Assembly: GCF_040183065.1 (NCBI RefSeq)
Contig: NC_091125.1
Location: forward strand, 120,120,621-120,184,620
Reading direction: 5' to 3'
DNA from: Periplaneta americana
Taxonomy: Eukaryota > Arthropoda > Insecta > Blattodea > Blattidae
Length of the DNA stretch: 64,000 bases
Position 1 is the first letter of the stretch. Every line of letters begins with the position of its first letter. Positions 35,576 to 47,175 of the stretch are shown here, piece after piece. The translations under genes were made by a program, and so were the position numbers. The notes under the pieces were generated by a model. It saw only the letters and a program-made list of their open reading frames with translations, did not search any database and was not told the DNA's origin.

Positions 35576-36373
35576 TATGTCGAAAACAATATTGTTACGC
35601 TATAACTATTTACTATATAATACTGCATTATAAACAGAACAACATAAATAGCCTGCTTGATCGATGATCAGTGACTTAACCAGCAAAAATCTGTTGATCA
35701 AATCTGATGGAAGACTGATTTCCGATCAAACACTGATTGTTCTTTCTGCAACAGAAATAGAACTGATGGCCAATCAAACCCTCCTTGATCGCCAATCATA
35801 TTTTGATCGGTGTTTCTGCAACCGGGCCTTAGGTTTGAATAATCCCGTATAAATGTTTTACCGATGCGTTCTCTTGTGTGTCCAATAGACGCTAGGATAA
35901 GAGTCAATGATCATACTGGCACCGTGGCTTCACGCTTGTTCATTGGAAGGCAGAGAATTAAAATGTTAAATGCAGGAAAGCGAGACGAACATCAACAAGA
36001 ATGGAAAGGTGATCACCACGTCAGAATAAACAGAGTTGCTAATGGCTTGTTTGCGATTTCACGGTCGTTTAGAGAGTTTCTTCTTGTTGTGCAAGCATGT
36101 CTTCATGTAAATGAACCGCGATTACTCTCACATGGGACCAAATTTGGAAGTAGTAGGACTCAAACCACCCGTCGTTATATGTCATTTATCTATGACCTTC
36201 TGTGGAATTATGATTAGCGATGTCACTTTTATAAATTTCGAGTTTTGTTAACTTTTTATTCGAGTGTGTAATAGTTCAAGGTAGTAATAAGTTTTAAATG
36301 TGTTTTCCTGTCAAAGTGGTTTCAATTATTTTTACTTTCTGCCTCCCAGAAAACTTCACAACTATAGGCCTAA

Positions 36374-36381
36374 TAATGATG

Positions 36382-36432
<51 letters not shown>
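36374..36432. repeat. (AAT)n microsatellite
   Basis: AAT trinucleotides abut the 3' end of a reverse-strand LINE-B copy. Confidence 0.95.
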
Positions 36433-36433
<1 letters not shown>

Positions 36434-36830
36434 ACACAAGTGTTCTGCCCATGGGTTGGTCTTTCACTGCAAACCCAGCTTCCTCCAATCTTTCCCATTT
36501 TCTGCCTTCCTCTTTGTCTCCGCAAATGATCCAAATATTTTAATGTCGTCTATCATCTGATATCTTCTTCTGCCACGAACTCTCTTCCCGTTCACCATTC
36601 CTTCTAGTGCATCCTTCAGTAGGCAGTTTCTTCTCAGCCAGTGACCCAGCCAATTCTTTTATCTCTTCCTGATCAGTTTCAGCATTATTCTTTCTTCAAC
36701 CACTCTTTCCAACACAGTTTCGTTTCTTATTCTGTCTGTCCATTTCATACATCCCATTCTTCTCCATATCCACATTTCAAATGCTTCTAGTCGCTTCTCT
36801 TCACTTCGTCGTAATGTCCATGTTAGTATA
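36433..36830 (-). mobile_element. LINE-B C-terminal fragment
   Basis: Reverse frame: LTWTLRRSEEKRLEAFEMWI, WRRMGCMKWTDRIRNE, ERIMLKLIRKRK, then a frame change into the NGKRVRGRRRYQMIDDIK region, and the 3' end (gggtttgcagtgaaagacca). The 5' end is lost at about 36830. Confidence 0.9.
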
Positions 36831-36889
36831 GTATAATATTTGCTAGAAATATATCCAATCAGGGCCAGATTTTCATGACATGCCATCAT

Positions 36890-37520
36890 AAATATATGAT
36901 ACGGAACCCCTATTTTTCTTCCCTTCAGCAGGAAATTATTCTAAAAATGTATATCACTCTTAAAAATCCATATGTCTCAGTCGGTTTGAACCCTGGAACC
37001 TCTAATGATAAACATTTTATCGGGTCGACCACTCTTCATCGGTTAAAGAACTTAGAATATTTAGGACTCTGATTTCTGGAATATATCTGGGGTTGGAATT
37101 GACAGGAACAGAAAGTAACACGATTATCTCCACACATTTATCACGGCACGGATGCCTTGTTGTCGACCAGCCCTCTGAACAAACAAGCTGGGGGCGCCAG
37201 TCGGCCAGAGCATCCAGAAGACACAAGCCGACAGTTGCAGAGACATCAACATCCTCTTCATACTTCTTACTGGAGATGTTTGTTAGCTTAGTCCGTAAGT
37301 ATAGGACAGAGAATCTTGAATTTTACCCTTGCCAATATTCGTAGATGTGGTCTTCCCGTAAGCTGTAGCCTTTATCTCTACTAGTCAGCGGATCCGAGTT
37401 CGAAATTTCCTTCTATCCCACTGTTGACCTGTAATACAGTTACGTAAAAGTGTAAAATTATGCGTTTTAGGCACAATAGTGAAGAAAAACTGCGATTTCT
37501 ACAGATTATTAATCAACATA
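36890..37520. other. No recognisable gene
   Basis: Frames 36875-37072 and 37093-37344 carry no motif I recognise. Confidence 0.45.
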
Positions 37521-37524
37521 TCAC

Positions 37525-37526
37525 TG

Positions 37527-37606
<80 letters not shown>

Positions 37607-37632
37607 CATCATCATCGTCATCATCATCATCA
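37525..37632. repeat. Compound microsatellite (ACT)n(AAT)n(CAT)n
   Basis: Three trinucleotide blocks follow one another without a spacer: about 13 ACT, about 15 AAT, then CAT/CGT units. Confidence 0.97.
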
Positions 37633-37845
37633 GGCCCGTTACGGTCTCTTGCCAACGTTTGAACGGTCTGCCCAAGGATCTCTTGCTCACAGGATGGTAA
37701 TTTAAAATTTGGCGTGGAATTCTAGAACGGGGCATTCTGATGACATGTGATCTCCAGTTCTGTCTGCATTTCTGGAGGTATTCCGTAATCGGTTCAATCT
37801 GCAGTTCTTTCATAATGTCAAAATTTCTAATATGACCCATTCTCG
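37633..37845 (-). mobile_element. LINE-G: RT C-terminal tail fragment
   Basis: Reverse frame: GHIRNFDIMKELQIEPITEY, then QKCRQNWRSHVIRMPRSRIP, then SKRSLGRPFKRWQET. This matches the end of an RTE-like LINE (N..I...L.I.P....I..Y...W..HV.RM...R.P......GRP..RW). It is joined to the (CAT)n part of the compound microsatellite at its 3' side. Confidence 0.8.
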
Positions 37846-37854
37846 TGCATTAAT

Positions 37855-37873
37855 AATAATGATAATGATGATG

Positions 37874-37921
<48 letters not shown>

Positions 37922-38040
37922 GAAAAATGTACAAATGCTTGAACTTTTCAACTCTCACAGTGATATATATCCTTGAAATTTCAATGATAATCATGATGAT
38001 GGTGATGTGATGATGATGATGATGGTGATGATGATGAAAT
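37855..38040. repeat. (AAT)n and (GAT)n microsatellites
   Basis: AAT run at 37855-37920 and GAT/GGT run at about 37990-38037, with 70 bp of unique DNA between them. Confidence 0.93.
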
Positions 38041-38170
38041 AACCCCATTATACATACTTTCATATTATTTATTCTGATATATCATATTTTAAGGTAGTAT
38101 TTAGAGGATCATACTTGAAAACGTCTTTATATTTAACTATTTTGGTAACTAACACTAAAGTAAAGAACAA

Positions 38171-38395
38171 CCCAGCCACCGGTGTAGCTCAGGCGTAGCG
38201 CGTTTGCTTGTTGATCTGGAGTTGAGCTCGGGTTCGATTCCCGCTTGGGCTGATTATCTAGTTGATTTTTTCCGAGATTGTCCCCAACCGTAAGGCGAAT
38301 ATCATATCGCCAAATACAATCTCGCTATTACCAATTTCATCGACTCTAAATAAGTTAGCTGTTGATACAGAGTCATTGAGCAATCAAGAAAAAAA
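38171..38395 (+). mobile_element. SINE-2 copy, well-preserved tRNA head
   Basis: The head ggtgtagctcaggcgtagcg and a perfect B box (ggttcgattcc) are followed by the SINE-2 body (ttgtccccaacc, gactctaaataa) and an A-rich end. The same body occurs at 6961-7165. Confidence 0.87.
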
Positions 38396-38587
38396 TACTA
38401 ACCTACATAACAAAAACTAAATTTTCTTTGTGTATTCAAGCTGTCTACTGAACATTTGCCATGGCAGGGACATTTCTTATAAGCCAATTGGAAGACGGAA
38501 TATTGGACGTCCAAGAAAAGGATAGAGACAAATGTAAAATATTGTAATCCTTTAGTCTCTGAACGGATTATTGATCTAATCCTTAGA

Positions 38588-38640
38588 AAGGAAGAAGAAG
38601 AAGAAGAAGAAGAAGAAGAAGAAGAAGAAGAAGAAGAAAA
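38588..38640. repeat. (GAA)n microsatellite
   Basis: About 15 AAG/GAA units. The 120 bp to its left (cattggaagacggaatattggac-like DNA) may be another worn LINE tail, as ggacgtccaagaaaagg resembles GRPRKR coding DNA. Confidence 0.9.
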
Positions 38641-38649
38641 AGGAGAAAG

Positions 38650-40405
38650 ATAAGTGTCTTCAAGTTTCTCGTGAACACTGTATTTGACATTCTCTGCTGT
38701 TTACTATTCGGATATAGGCCTACCTCTTTCTTTGAAGCAACTCTCATTCTGTGACTTTGAAAGGAATATTTCTTGTCACTAATGTACTATAACTCGAGGA
38801 ACAAGAAACAAATTTTCCATGTAGAGTTTGAGACACATAATAGGCCTAGGTATAAAAACTATTTTTTGTTTACAGGAGAAGTAAGGACGTCAACTTCTCA
38901 AAAGTAAAATGTAAGCTTACATACACTGTAGATCTCTGCCAAACAAGAAGTAAATCAAACTAGCGATAAAGGGAAAGTAAAAAAAAAAAAAATATTCGAA
39001 TACTAAATTTTTCAATGTTTATAAATCTTTGGGCATATTTTAGATATTTTACAGGCATAGTTGCTTGCATATTAAAGAAGTTTCGAACGTGAGCTTTCGT
39101 TATGTAAGACATTGTGACAGAAGTACTGAAATGCACTAGATAATTATTGTATATTTCTTACGTCAGACTAACAAGTGAAGTGAGGCTTACAATCAGAATT
39201 TTTGTAGGAGGGGGCGCGAAGGCTATACTTTCTCGTCGGGAGTAGTTACAGACGGCTAATTACACGCGTAATTCAATTTAATTTAGCTTCTGTAATTATC
39301 ATAATGAGTAGTACAATAACGCTCTTCTTGCCTCCTCTCCCTTATGTTCGCCATAAGACGAAGATAAAGCAAACCTTCGAAACGTGGTGAATTCCTATAT
39401 TTATAATCAGAAATAGAAAGAAACCAAGCCTCACCTCTTCTGAAAAATTCATTATTGTTTTCTCGCTCATTCAGAACGAGACTAATAGGTATTTCTTGGA
39501 ATGCATTCGCAAAACGCTTAATGATAGCTAGATATTGATTTTATCAAAACTCTGTAAGTAGCGCTATGAAGACGGACATAAAAATGAAAACATATAATTA
39601 GAATATACCTGGAAGTTAGCTCTTCCATAGACACCCTCATTTCCGCTCACCAGTTTTAATCGTGTATTGTCTGGAAGTGAAAAAAAAGTATCGATTGCAA
39701 ACTACGGGATGTAATAGCATTAAATTTGATTTCCTGGTATATTTGCCATTATTTGTTTAAGCGTTTCTCCATTTATTTCCATATCTCTATCCAGACACGA
39801 GTTATACAATATCGCGTGGACAGAGATAATATCTTCAGAATATGGAACACAAGAGTTTCCTGTTCATTGCATGTGGCCACCGCTGTCAAACATCCTGTTT
39901 CTTGTCAGTTTGTTGCTTTGTAAATGCGTCTAATTTTAAACTAAAGAATGAAAGTTCATGCAGTGCGTATATTACTTCTAATTTGTAGCCAGGAAGTCTT
40001 CAGTTCGAATATGGGTTTCGCTATTTATTGTTCGTACCATTACACGCGAAAAACAGATCAAATAACGGGTAGTAAATTTCGTATCATTAGCAATCAATTG
40101 CTCTACTAGACCTATAAATACTTTTATCTCCCAAACTTTTAATTTAACTAATTTTCCTTCTTTATTTCCTTGAGAGGCTATATCAGCATCAGCACCAGCA
40201 TCTTGACCTATGTGCAATACGATCTGGGGCCACCGCAAAGACATCACAGGACAAGCACAAAACAAGGTATAAACACTCAGGCCCGTGGAATGGATGTAAT
40301 TATCCGTCCAAACCGGAAATCGAACCATAGAGCGCTTAGCTGTGAAGCACCAACCTCAAACATGAAACGCAGAATTTTCATAGGCCTAGAAAATTGCATA
40401 ATTAC
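38650..40405. other. No recognisable gene
   Basis: The frames at 39726-39923 and 39978-40328 lack known motifs. A B-box-like ggttcgatttcc on the reverse strand near 40318-40330 could be a worn SINE head. Confidence 0.4.
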
Positions 40406-40409
40406 TTCT

Positions 40410-41250
40410 TACTTACTTTCGTGGCGCTTCAAACCGAAGGAGATTTTTGGACTCATCCACAAGCTTATTCCATTCTACTCTATCCTGTGCTGGAGCTTCG
40501 TTCCCTCCTGTGCTGTTCAAGTCAAAGAGGACTTCATTTCTTCATCTGAGTTTGGGTCTTTCCTGTGGTCTATGTCAACTAGAGTTTCCCCGCCAAACTG
40601 TTTTTAAAGCATGTGTCCTAGCCAACGGAGGCTTTTGATTTTCACTATTGCTGTTATGTCTTGTTCAGGAAATAAGGTGTTGATTTCTTTGTTTTTTCTT
40701 GATTTCCAAATTCCTTTTTCGTTTATTGGGCCAAACATTTTTTGTGTCATTTGTTTTCGAAAAGTATTAATTTATGTTCAGCCTGTTTTGTGAGGGTCCA
40801 TGTTTCCATACCATAAAGTATGACTGGCTGTATGATTGTTTTGTAGCATCGAACCTTGGTAGCTGTTCATAGCATGTTTTTAGAGGATAAACTTGAGTGC
40901 AAAGAAACAGTTATTATTTGTTGCCAATCTTCGTATTATTTCCACATCCATCAGATTCTGATCTGATATTGTATAACCTAAATATTTCAATTCTCGGATC
41001 TTATAAAATTCAAAATTTCCTATTTTCAGTGCTCTATTGTTTTAGTGGTTTCTTGATACTTCCTTATATTTTTTTCTATGTTTATGGAGAGGCCGACTTT
41101 ACTTGCTTTCTGGATTAAAACTTCTGTCAGAATATTCAGTTCTTCTTTGGTGTTTCCAAATAATGCTATTTCATCGGCGTGTTATCCAGTTCATGTCCTG
41201 TGTTGAGAGAACTGAGAACTTGTATTTTCCATAACCACGTTGAAAAGTAA
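40410..41250 (-). mobile_element. LINE-F: degraded RT 3' half
   Basis: Reverse-strand reading with several stops: EIALFGNTKEELNILTEVLI, QKASKVGLSINIEK, then GNFEFYKIRELKYLGYTISD (motif E region), KVRCYKTIIQPVILYGMETW, TLTKQAEHKLILFENK, and IKSLRWLGHM near the end. It is clearly a LINE ORF2 relative with the same layout as LINE-A but a different family. The forward frames over it are artefacts. The left end has a cttacttac run, which may be its 3' tail. Confidence 0.8.
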
Positions 41251-41259
41251 CGGAGATAA

Positions 41260-42915
41260 TTAGTCTCCCTGTCTCCACTATTTATGTTAAATTTTTCTGT
41301 TAATTCGCCAACTATTTAACTGTGTGCATAATTTCGTCAATCTAATTAATATGTTTGGCACTCCACTTTCTCTCTTGCCTTTCCAAATTTGCATAATTTG
41401 TTAATTTAATAGTATATTACGCAACGAGCCTATAATGATAGTAATTAAGTCGCGAATACGTTTACCATTATAGGCAAGATGCATACGACTGTTCTTGTTC
41501 AACCATAATTAAATGTCTAAGTTTTGAATTTTTACAAATATCTTACCTTGTTACTTCACTGATAATAAAACGATGACCATGAGAGTATTTTCAGCGTGTT
41601 CTCGACTATTGCCACAGATGGCAGGCACGGACTATGAGTGTATTTTCAGAGTGTTCCCGACTAGTGCAAAAGATGGCAGGTACAGAGCACTTTAGTGTCT
41701 ACGCAATATTTATTAATTTTTGCATGGCTTCGGTTTGGAGATTTTAACCTCAAAGCAACACACATTAAAACACAGGAAATTAACTCAATTTATTAGAATA
41801 TTAAAATTATAATGAACAGAATTTATTTTATTTTAAATACATAAGGTTGATTGTGCAGTTTGTGAAATTTATCTGGCTGGAGAATTGCTCCCAGTGGAAT
41901 GTTTGAAGTTGGATTAATGTTATTTCGAAATCAATGTCTCTTTCAAAACTCGCGCCTGTCATTTTGGATTGCTGCTTTCAAGGCTTGCGGATTGTTGCAC
42001 GTACGATATTAATCAATATCGCATATGCTTAGTTGGAATAATACAACGAATAGCAGTACTTTAATGTATGTTATTAAAATACAGTTACATATAATTTCCG
42101 TACTATAGTATGTCCAATAAAAAATGCGTTAGCTATATTCTTTGAAATAATTATTCAATTTAAATTGTAGAGGTATTTTAGGCCTATTTTAACTGTTAGT
42201 CCTACTTGTAAACAATGTACCCTATACAGGATACATGTGAGTCTTCCGTGCCGAGGAGTTAATATGCTGATGGATTTCGACTCTCACAAACGTCATTGCT
42301 CTAGGCAAGGTCTGAATCTAGGACCGTGGCTTTCACACATCGGCATTGCGACCGTTGTGTATAACACTTTTGGCTGTCTTAATTGATGTTAAATACAAAT
42401 TACGGAAATAGTTATTGTTATGTAACTTTCTTCCCTATCTAGTCACTCCTGGCATTATGTCTTTCTAGCAACCTTAATTTAAAATAGTCACATCTAGTTT
42501 CCAGTAAGAATAAAGCGTCAAGTCTCACAACTTTATAAGAGGACCGGAAGGATAAGCAACGGCTTGTTCTTACGTACTTAACCTCAATTTTCATAAAATG
42601 TGAGACTACATAGGTTCTTAACAGAATGATGGTATTTATTTCCTTAACCTAATTTAAACGACTTCCCATTTGTCTTTTTTTCTTCGTGGTTACGAATTCA
42701 AACAAACATATTGCTACCTACATTAGCTGGAGACAATACCTTACTCAAGGTTTACTGTACTTGTGGGATGGTTTGTTTATTCATTCGCTACCTCTCTTAT
42801 CCATGATTCTGTTTGTAAACATTTGAAAGATATATGCACTTCTTAGCTTCATCTCTGCGACATCCATAATTCATTACTTTTCTCCGTAGCGCTATTGTAG
42901 TAATTTACATTGTAG
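41260..42915. other. AT-rich DNA; short tandem duplication at 41580-41690
   Basis: No gene seen. Two diverged copies of a ~55-bp unit (gtattttcagcgtgttctcg and gtattttcagagtgttcccg, each followed by agatggcagg) lie in tandem at about 41580-41690. Confidence 0.55.
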
Positions 42916-42917
42916 TT

Positions 42918-43239
42918 CTTGTACTATACTTGCGTTGATATCTCCGACCAATTCCACTACGGTTGCATGTATGCTATGTGTTATTCATATAATATGTTGG
43001 GTACAAGGAAAAACAGTCGTATTTTCAATTTTTGAGTAATTTATTGACATGCTGAAGTTTGGAACGTTATCGCGATTTCTTGTACTATACTTGCGTTGAT
43101 ATCTCCGACGTAATCCATAGCGGTTGCATTTATGCATATGTGTTATTCATATAATATGTTAGGTACAAGGAAAAACAGTCGTATTTTCAATTTTTGAGTA
43201 ATTTATTGGCATGTTGAAGTATGAAACGTTACCACGATT
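42918..43239 (+). repeat. 161-bp tandem duplication, two units
   Basis: Unit 1 (42918-43078) and unit 2 (43079-43239) both start cttgtactatacttgcgttg and share gtacaaggaaaaacagtcgt. They differ by scattered substitutions and small indels. Confidence 0.95.
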
Positions 43240-43542
43240 TCATAAGAACTTCATTGTTTGTAAATCACAAATATTGCGTTGAAACTGATACGTTTTATTC
43301 TTGTTAAATGTTACGTACATTTCGTGCAACGATATAATGTAACGTCTCTGAATCTATTGTAGTTTACATGAAAATAAATAAGAGGCATTACTTTCGGAAT
43401 GACCCTCGTACATGTTTGATCAATTTTAAGCATATGTCTCATAAAAAAGAGGAAATTTTATAAGCACATTTTTTTTTTTTTCATTTTTAAGCATACAAAA
43501 TACATATTTATTGAATTATATATACATAATTATCTGGCCCTG

Positions 43543-44585
43543 ACGCTGAAACTGATCAGGAAGAGAAAAAGGAATTGGTTGGGTCATTGGATTAGAAGAA
43601 ACTGCCTACTGAAGGATGCACTTGAAGGAATGGTGAACGGGAGAAGAGTTCCGGGCAGAAGAAGATATTAGTTGATAGACGACATTAAGATATATGGATC
43701 GCATGCGGAGACAAAGAGGAAGGCAGAAAATAGGAAAGATTGGAGAAAGCTGGGTTTGCAGTGAAGCCAGTGGCGGCTGATTGACTGAGGCAAGTGAGGC
43801 CGGGCCTCAGTCACTTAGCTTAACTGAAATCAAATCTTGTGTTTTGATATAATGTTAGTTATTTGAATGAAGCATATGTCGCTGTAAAAGCATTTGAAAA
43901 CTTTGTGATGTACAGTATATAGACTTGTTTTGCAGTAAAATTTGCTCCTGAGGCCAGGATCGCTCGTGCCAGGTCTGGCTTGTGATGTATATAGAGCTGT
44001 TTTGCAGTAAAATTAGTTCCTGAGGCCAGAATCGCTCGTGCCGGGTCTGGCTTCTGAATTTCCTGTATTTTCGCCAGCTTTGAGCTTGCGCTTAAAACGT
44101 TGTAGCTGAGGCACAATTCGTCTGGCCTCGTGGCCTGGTCAGGTTTCACTTCTCCCATCGATGGGCCGGCCTCAAGGGTAGTGTGGGGTGGGAATAGGAA
44201 TGGTGACTGTCTTCCTAAATAGGCCATAAATAACAAAAATTCCAGCTCTTTGGCAGGCAGAGACCCTCACTATTCCCTCCCTTTATGTCTTAGTTTATGA
44301 CTTAAGCTAGGCCAGCTAGGGTGTTAATTGTAATTCGTAGTACAGTAATGAATCTGGGCCAATGTTGTTATGTATTTCGAGAAAATATAAACAGAGACAA
44401 ATGCGAGAAATAATGCTGGTGTAGTTAATTCATTGTTAGAGTGTCCTTTATCGAGAAGAAATAATATTGAAAGAAAGGAAGTTCTAAATAAAGAGAGAGT
44501 CTATCGAGATACCTACGACATCGCTGACAATTTTTCTGACAGATAATCTTAAATATTGCATCCTGGTATGGGCAACATAGTATAC

Positions 44586-44627
<42 letters not shown>

Positions 44628-44805
44628 AGTAATAATGATATTAATAATATAATAACAATAATAATTAATATCATAAATAAACATTTCCTATCGGAGGCAC
44701 TTAAACTAGTTGCATCTGGTCTCACCGAGGATTTCGATCACCGGCCGCTACTGAGTGAAGCACCTGCCCTTGGGCAGGACACTATGTATGAATGAATGAT
44801 TATAT
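43543..44805 (+). mobile_element. LINE-B 3' end, split by a hAT element
   Basis: Left part (43543-43767): LKLIRKRKRNWLGHWIRRNC, LLKDALEGMVNGRRVPGRRR, a stop at 43669-43671 where other copies have Q, then DDIKIYGSHAETKRKAENRK and DWRKLGLQ with the ORF stop. Right part (44762-44805): the 3' UTR end cacctgcccttgggcaggac and a short (ATGA)n tail. The two parts are continuous in other LINE-B copies (compare 48167-48225 reversed), so the hAT element at 43768-44753 came later. Confidence 0.9.
43768..44753. mobile_element. hAT element, 986 bp, perfect 8-bp target duplication
   Basis: The inverted ends begin CAGTGGCGGCTG and, on the other strand, CAGTAGCGGCCG. The direct repeat agtgaagc is exact at 43760-43767 and 44754-44761. 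A 77/72-bp tandem duplication lies inside (43904-43980 and 43981-44052), along with an (AAT)n run near 44587. The 125-codon reverse frame has no transposase motif, so this is probably a non-autonomous derivative. Confidence 0.9.
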
Positions 44806-45585
44806 TATGTATTTGCATCAAATATTGATGTAGTTAGTTATAAATCTAAAATACTTCGTGGTTATAATATGGTTTTCAATAAAGTGGAATATTCAACATT
44901 AATTTGGTTTAGCTGAGTTGAGCTAGCCGATTATAGTAACTATGTGTAGATTGAATAGAGTCACAGAAAGTAACAATTTTAAAGTTTGTAAAGGGTATAC
45001 AGGTATTGAACCAAAGAAATCCTATCATCTCACGTGAGTAGCAGGTCGTGCAGTTGATGTTGTCAATGAATCAAAGTGTCGCGCGAGGCCAGGAATCCAT
45101 GTGGTGACCAGTACGGACACTCCCCGCCAACACAGCTGGAGCAGCGGGGGTGAGCGTGACCGATAAAGGGGAGGCCATTTAAAACAACCGTTGTGTCGGC
45201 CGGACATGGCGACAGCAGGTGAATCTGTTCCCTGGGCAGGTGGTGGTCTCTGCAAACGTAAACTTTTACGCTTGGTCAATATTGTTTCCTTTCTTTCCTA
45301 AAATATCCCTTGTCTTTGGCAGCGGTCACTTTGGGTCGCAGTTGCCGACGGTTTCCACTCAAAATGGCAAACTTCGTTTGTCGGACCTGCAATGTACTTG
45401 GCTTCGTTCACAAAGGAAACTTAAGCCAACATAATGGCGGAACGAAACAGTAAATTTAGCGTGGTAACTACTGTCTGTGATTTGTATCTCCGGCTCTGGA
45501 AAGAATTCTGGATGGTGGCACTGTGACCTCACAAACTCCGCTGTTGTTGTGGAAAAGGAATCTACTACTAGAAATGAAAACATTT
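44806..45585. other. No recognisable gene
   Basis: The 45025-45450 part is somewhat GC-richer (cgccaacacagctggagcag) and has short frames on both strands without known motifs. Confidence 0.4.
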
Positions 45586-45589
45586 AAGA

Positions 45590-46405
45590 CACCACCGATT
45601 ATTTAAGGAAAGGAACGACCACTCATATAAATTGAGGGAAAGAAGGCAGAGGACGGACACTGGAAAGTTTTCTTTTCTCAATCGTACTATCAGGGACTGG
45701 AATGCTTTACCTGCAGACTTACTAAAGGCTTTACCAACAACCAAAAATGTATTTAAAAATAGGCTTAAGGACCTTACTAATAGACGGTAATTATACACAG
45801 TATTTAAAGGGTGTAAATGATATTTTGTTATTGAAGTGTTGTATCAGTGAAGAATTATGTTGTGTCAGTGAAGTGTGTTGTATCAGTGAAGAAGTATGTC
45901 GTGTCAGTGAAGTGTGCTGTGTAAGTGAAACGTGTTCCTGTCAGTGAAGCTGTATAGTTTATAGTTGCAGTGCAAAGTATTTGAACAGTGAAATGTTTTT
46001 GAAGTGTTAGTAAAATCAGGATAGAATCAGTGAAATGTGTCGTAGTTCCATTGCAGTGAGTGAGTTGACAGCGAAATGAGTATAATGTTGAAAGGTACTT
46101 GTGCGGATATGAACATATCATACTCGTGGGTTTTAGTTCGATCTTAGTTTTAAGATACAAATTAGATTTATTTCAAATGTTATTTTAAGTGATCGTTTCA
46201 TTTAATTTAGTATATTCCCTGTTGTTGTTGTTGTTGTTGTTGTTGTTATTATTATTATTAATTATTGTTAGTATTAATTATTAGTATTATTATTAATCGT
46301 ATTTTTAATTAATAAGTTTATTATTGTCATTATTGAGTGTAATTAGTTACCACTGCCACCGGGTATATACCCACTGCAGTGTGAATAAATACATACAACT
46401 AAACC
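45590..46405 (+). mobile_element. LINE-C 3' end, forward strand
   Basis: Coding part 45635-45790: HSYKLRERRQRTDTGKFSFL, NRTIRDWNALPADLLKALPT, KNVFKNRLKDLTNRR, then a stop. A ~600-bp 3' UTR follows, with repeats of gtgttgtatcagtgaa-like units (45836-45950), a GTT/ATT run (46221-46260) and the end ggtatatacccactgcagtg, then taaatacatac. The same layout occurs reversed at 48905-49920. The protein tail (R.DRGKFSFLNRTIRDWN.LP) is typical of CR1/L2/Jockey-like LINEs. Confidence 0.88.
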
Positions 46406-46834
46406 GAAGTGCATTAAAGCAAATACAAAAATAAATGACTGCTTGTTTTGGACAGATAGTACACGAGTCTGAGTATGAACACTACACCATGAAACTCCCA
46501 GTTTCGGTACTCCCACCCAGAGGGGTGATTATTTCCATCCCTAACTTTTACTTTCTCCCAGATCCCAGTCATGGAAAATAGTCTTTTACAAAGGGAAAGA
46601 TAACAAAGTGAGAAAGACACGGTACTTAGATTTCTTGATTACTGATGAAAATTATTGTAAACTTTATTACTCATGTGATTACTTGTGCAATAGCCCATGT
46701 CAGGAAAGTAGTACAAATACAATAATTTATATTTGGAGAGATGTAACTTATGAAATTTTAATGTAGACCTAGTTTTAACATGAACAAATAAAGTATTCTG
46801 ATATCTACCAAAACTATAATATAATGATAGTATT

Positions 46835-46836
<2 letters not shown>

Positions 46837-46872
<36 letters not shown>
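46837..46872. repeat. (ATT)n microsatellite
   Basis: ATT trinucleotides abut the 5' end of LINE-A copy 9. Confidence 0.95.
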
Positions 46873-46875
<3 letters not shown>

Positions 46876-47175
46876 CTTTGAAAAGGTGGAAAAATTGAAA
46901 TATTTTGAAGCAACCGTAACAAATATAAAATGACACTCGGGAGGAAATTAAACTCAAAATAAATATGGGAAATTCCTGTTATTATTCGGTTCAGAAGCTT
47001 TTGACATTCAGTCTGCTTTCAAAGAAGGTGAAAGTTAGAATTTATTGTATGGTTGTGAAACTTGGTCTCTCACTTTGAGAAAGGAACAGAGGCTAAGGAT
47101 ATTTGAGAATAAGGTGCTTAGGAAAATATTTGGGGCTAGGAGAGATGAAGTTACAGGAGAATGAAGAAAGTTATG
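46876..47175 (+). mobile_element. LINE-A copy 9, internal fragment with deletion
   Basis: This matches LINE-A from the [16 protein letters not shown] region to KRDEVTGE. About 27 bp encoding KTVILPVVL are missing near 47044, and small frameshifts are present. The segment where [13 protein letters not shown] is encoded has no one-base deletion. It ends abruptly against a reverse-strand LINE fragment at 47176. Confidence 0.88.

Larger units (their letters stand above)
33225..35828 (-). mobile_element. PIF/Harbinger transposon with LINE-A inserted
   Basis: The inverted ends begin GGCCCGGTTGCAGAAAC on both strands. The 3-bp direct repeat TTA flanks them (33222-33224 and 35829-35831), which is diagnostic of PIF/Harbinger. 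The transposase reads on the reverse strand and is split by LINE-A copy 8. Without that insertion the element would be about 1.36 kb, which is short, and the transposase is already frameshifted. Confidence 0.9.

Noticed and set aside
37460-37840. Frames with Ile, Thr, Asn or Ser runs
   Set aside because: They are translations of trinucleotide microsatellites. The only meaningful part is the LINE-G tail on the reverse strand.
39170-39450. Possible MITE with inverted gaagtgaggctt ends
   Set aside because: Only about 11 bp match in inverted orientation and no flanking duplication was seen.
40310-40335. B-box-like ggttcgatttcc on the reverse strand
   Set aside because: No A box or family body could be traced, so it is not listed as a SINE.
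43859-44236. 125-codon reverse frame with an internal repeat
   Set aside because: The repeat is the 77/72-bp DNA duplication inside the hAT element. No transposase motif is present.
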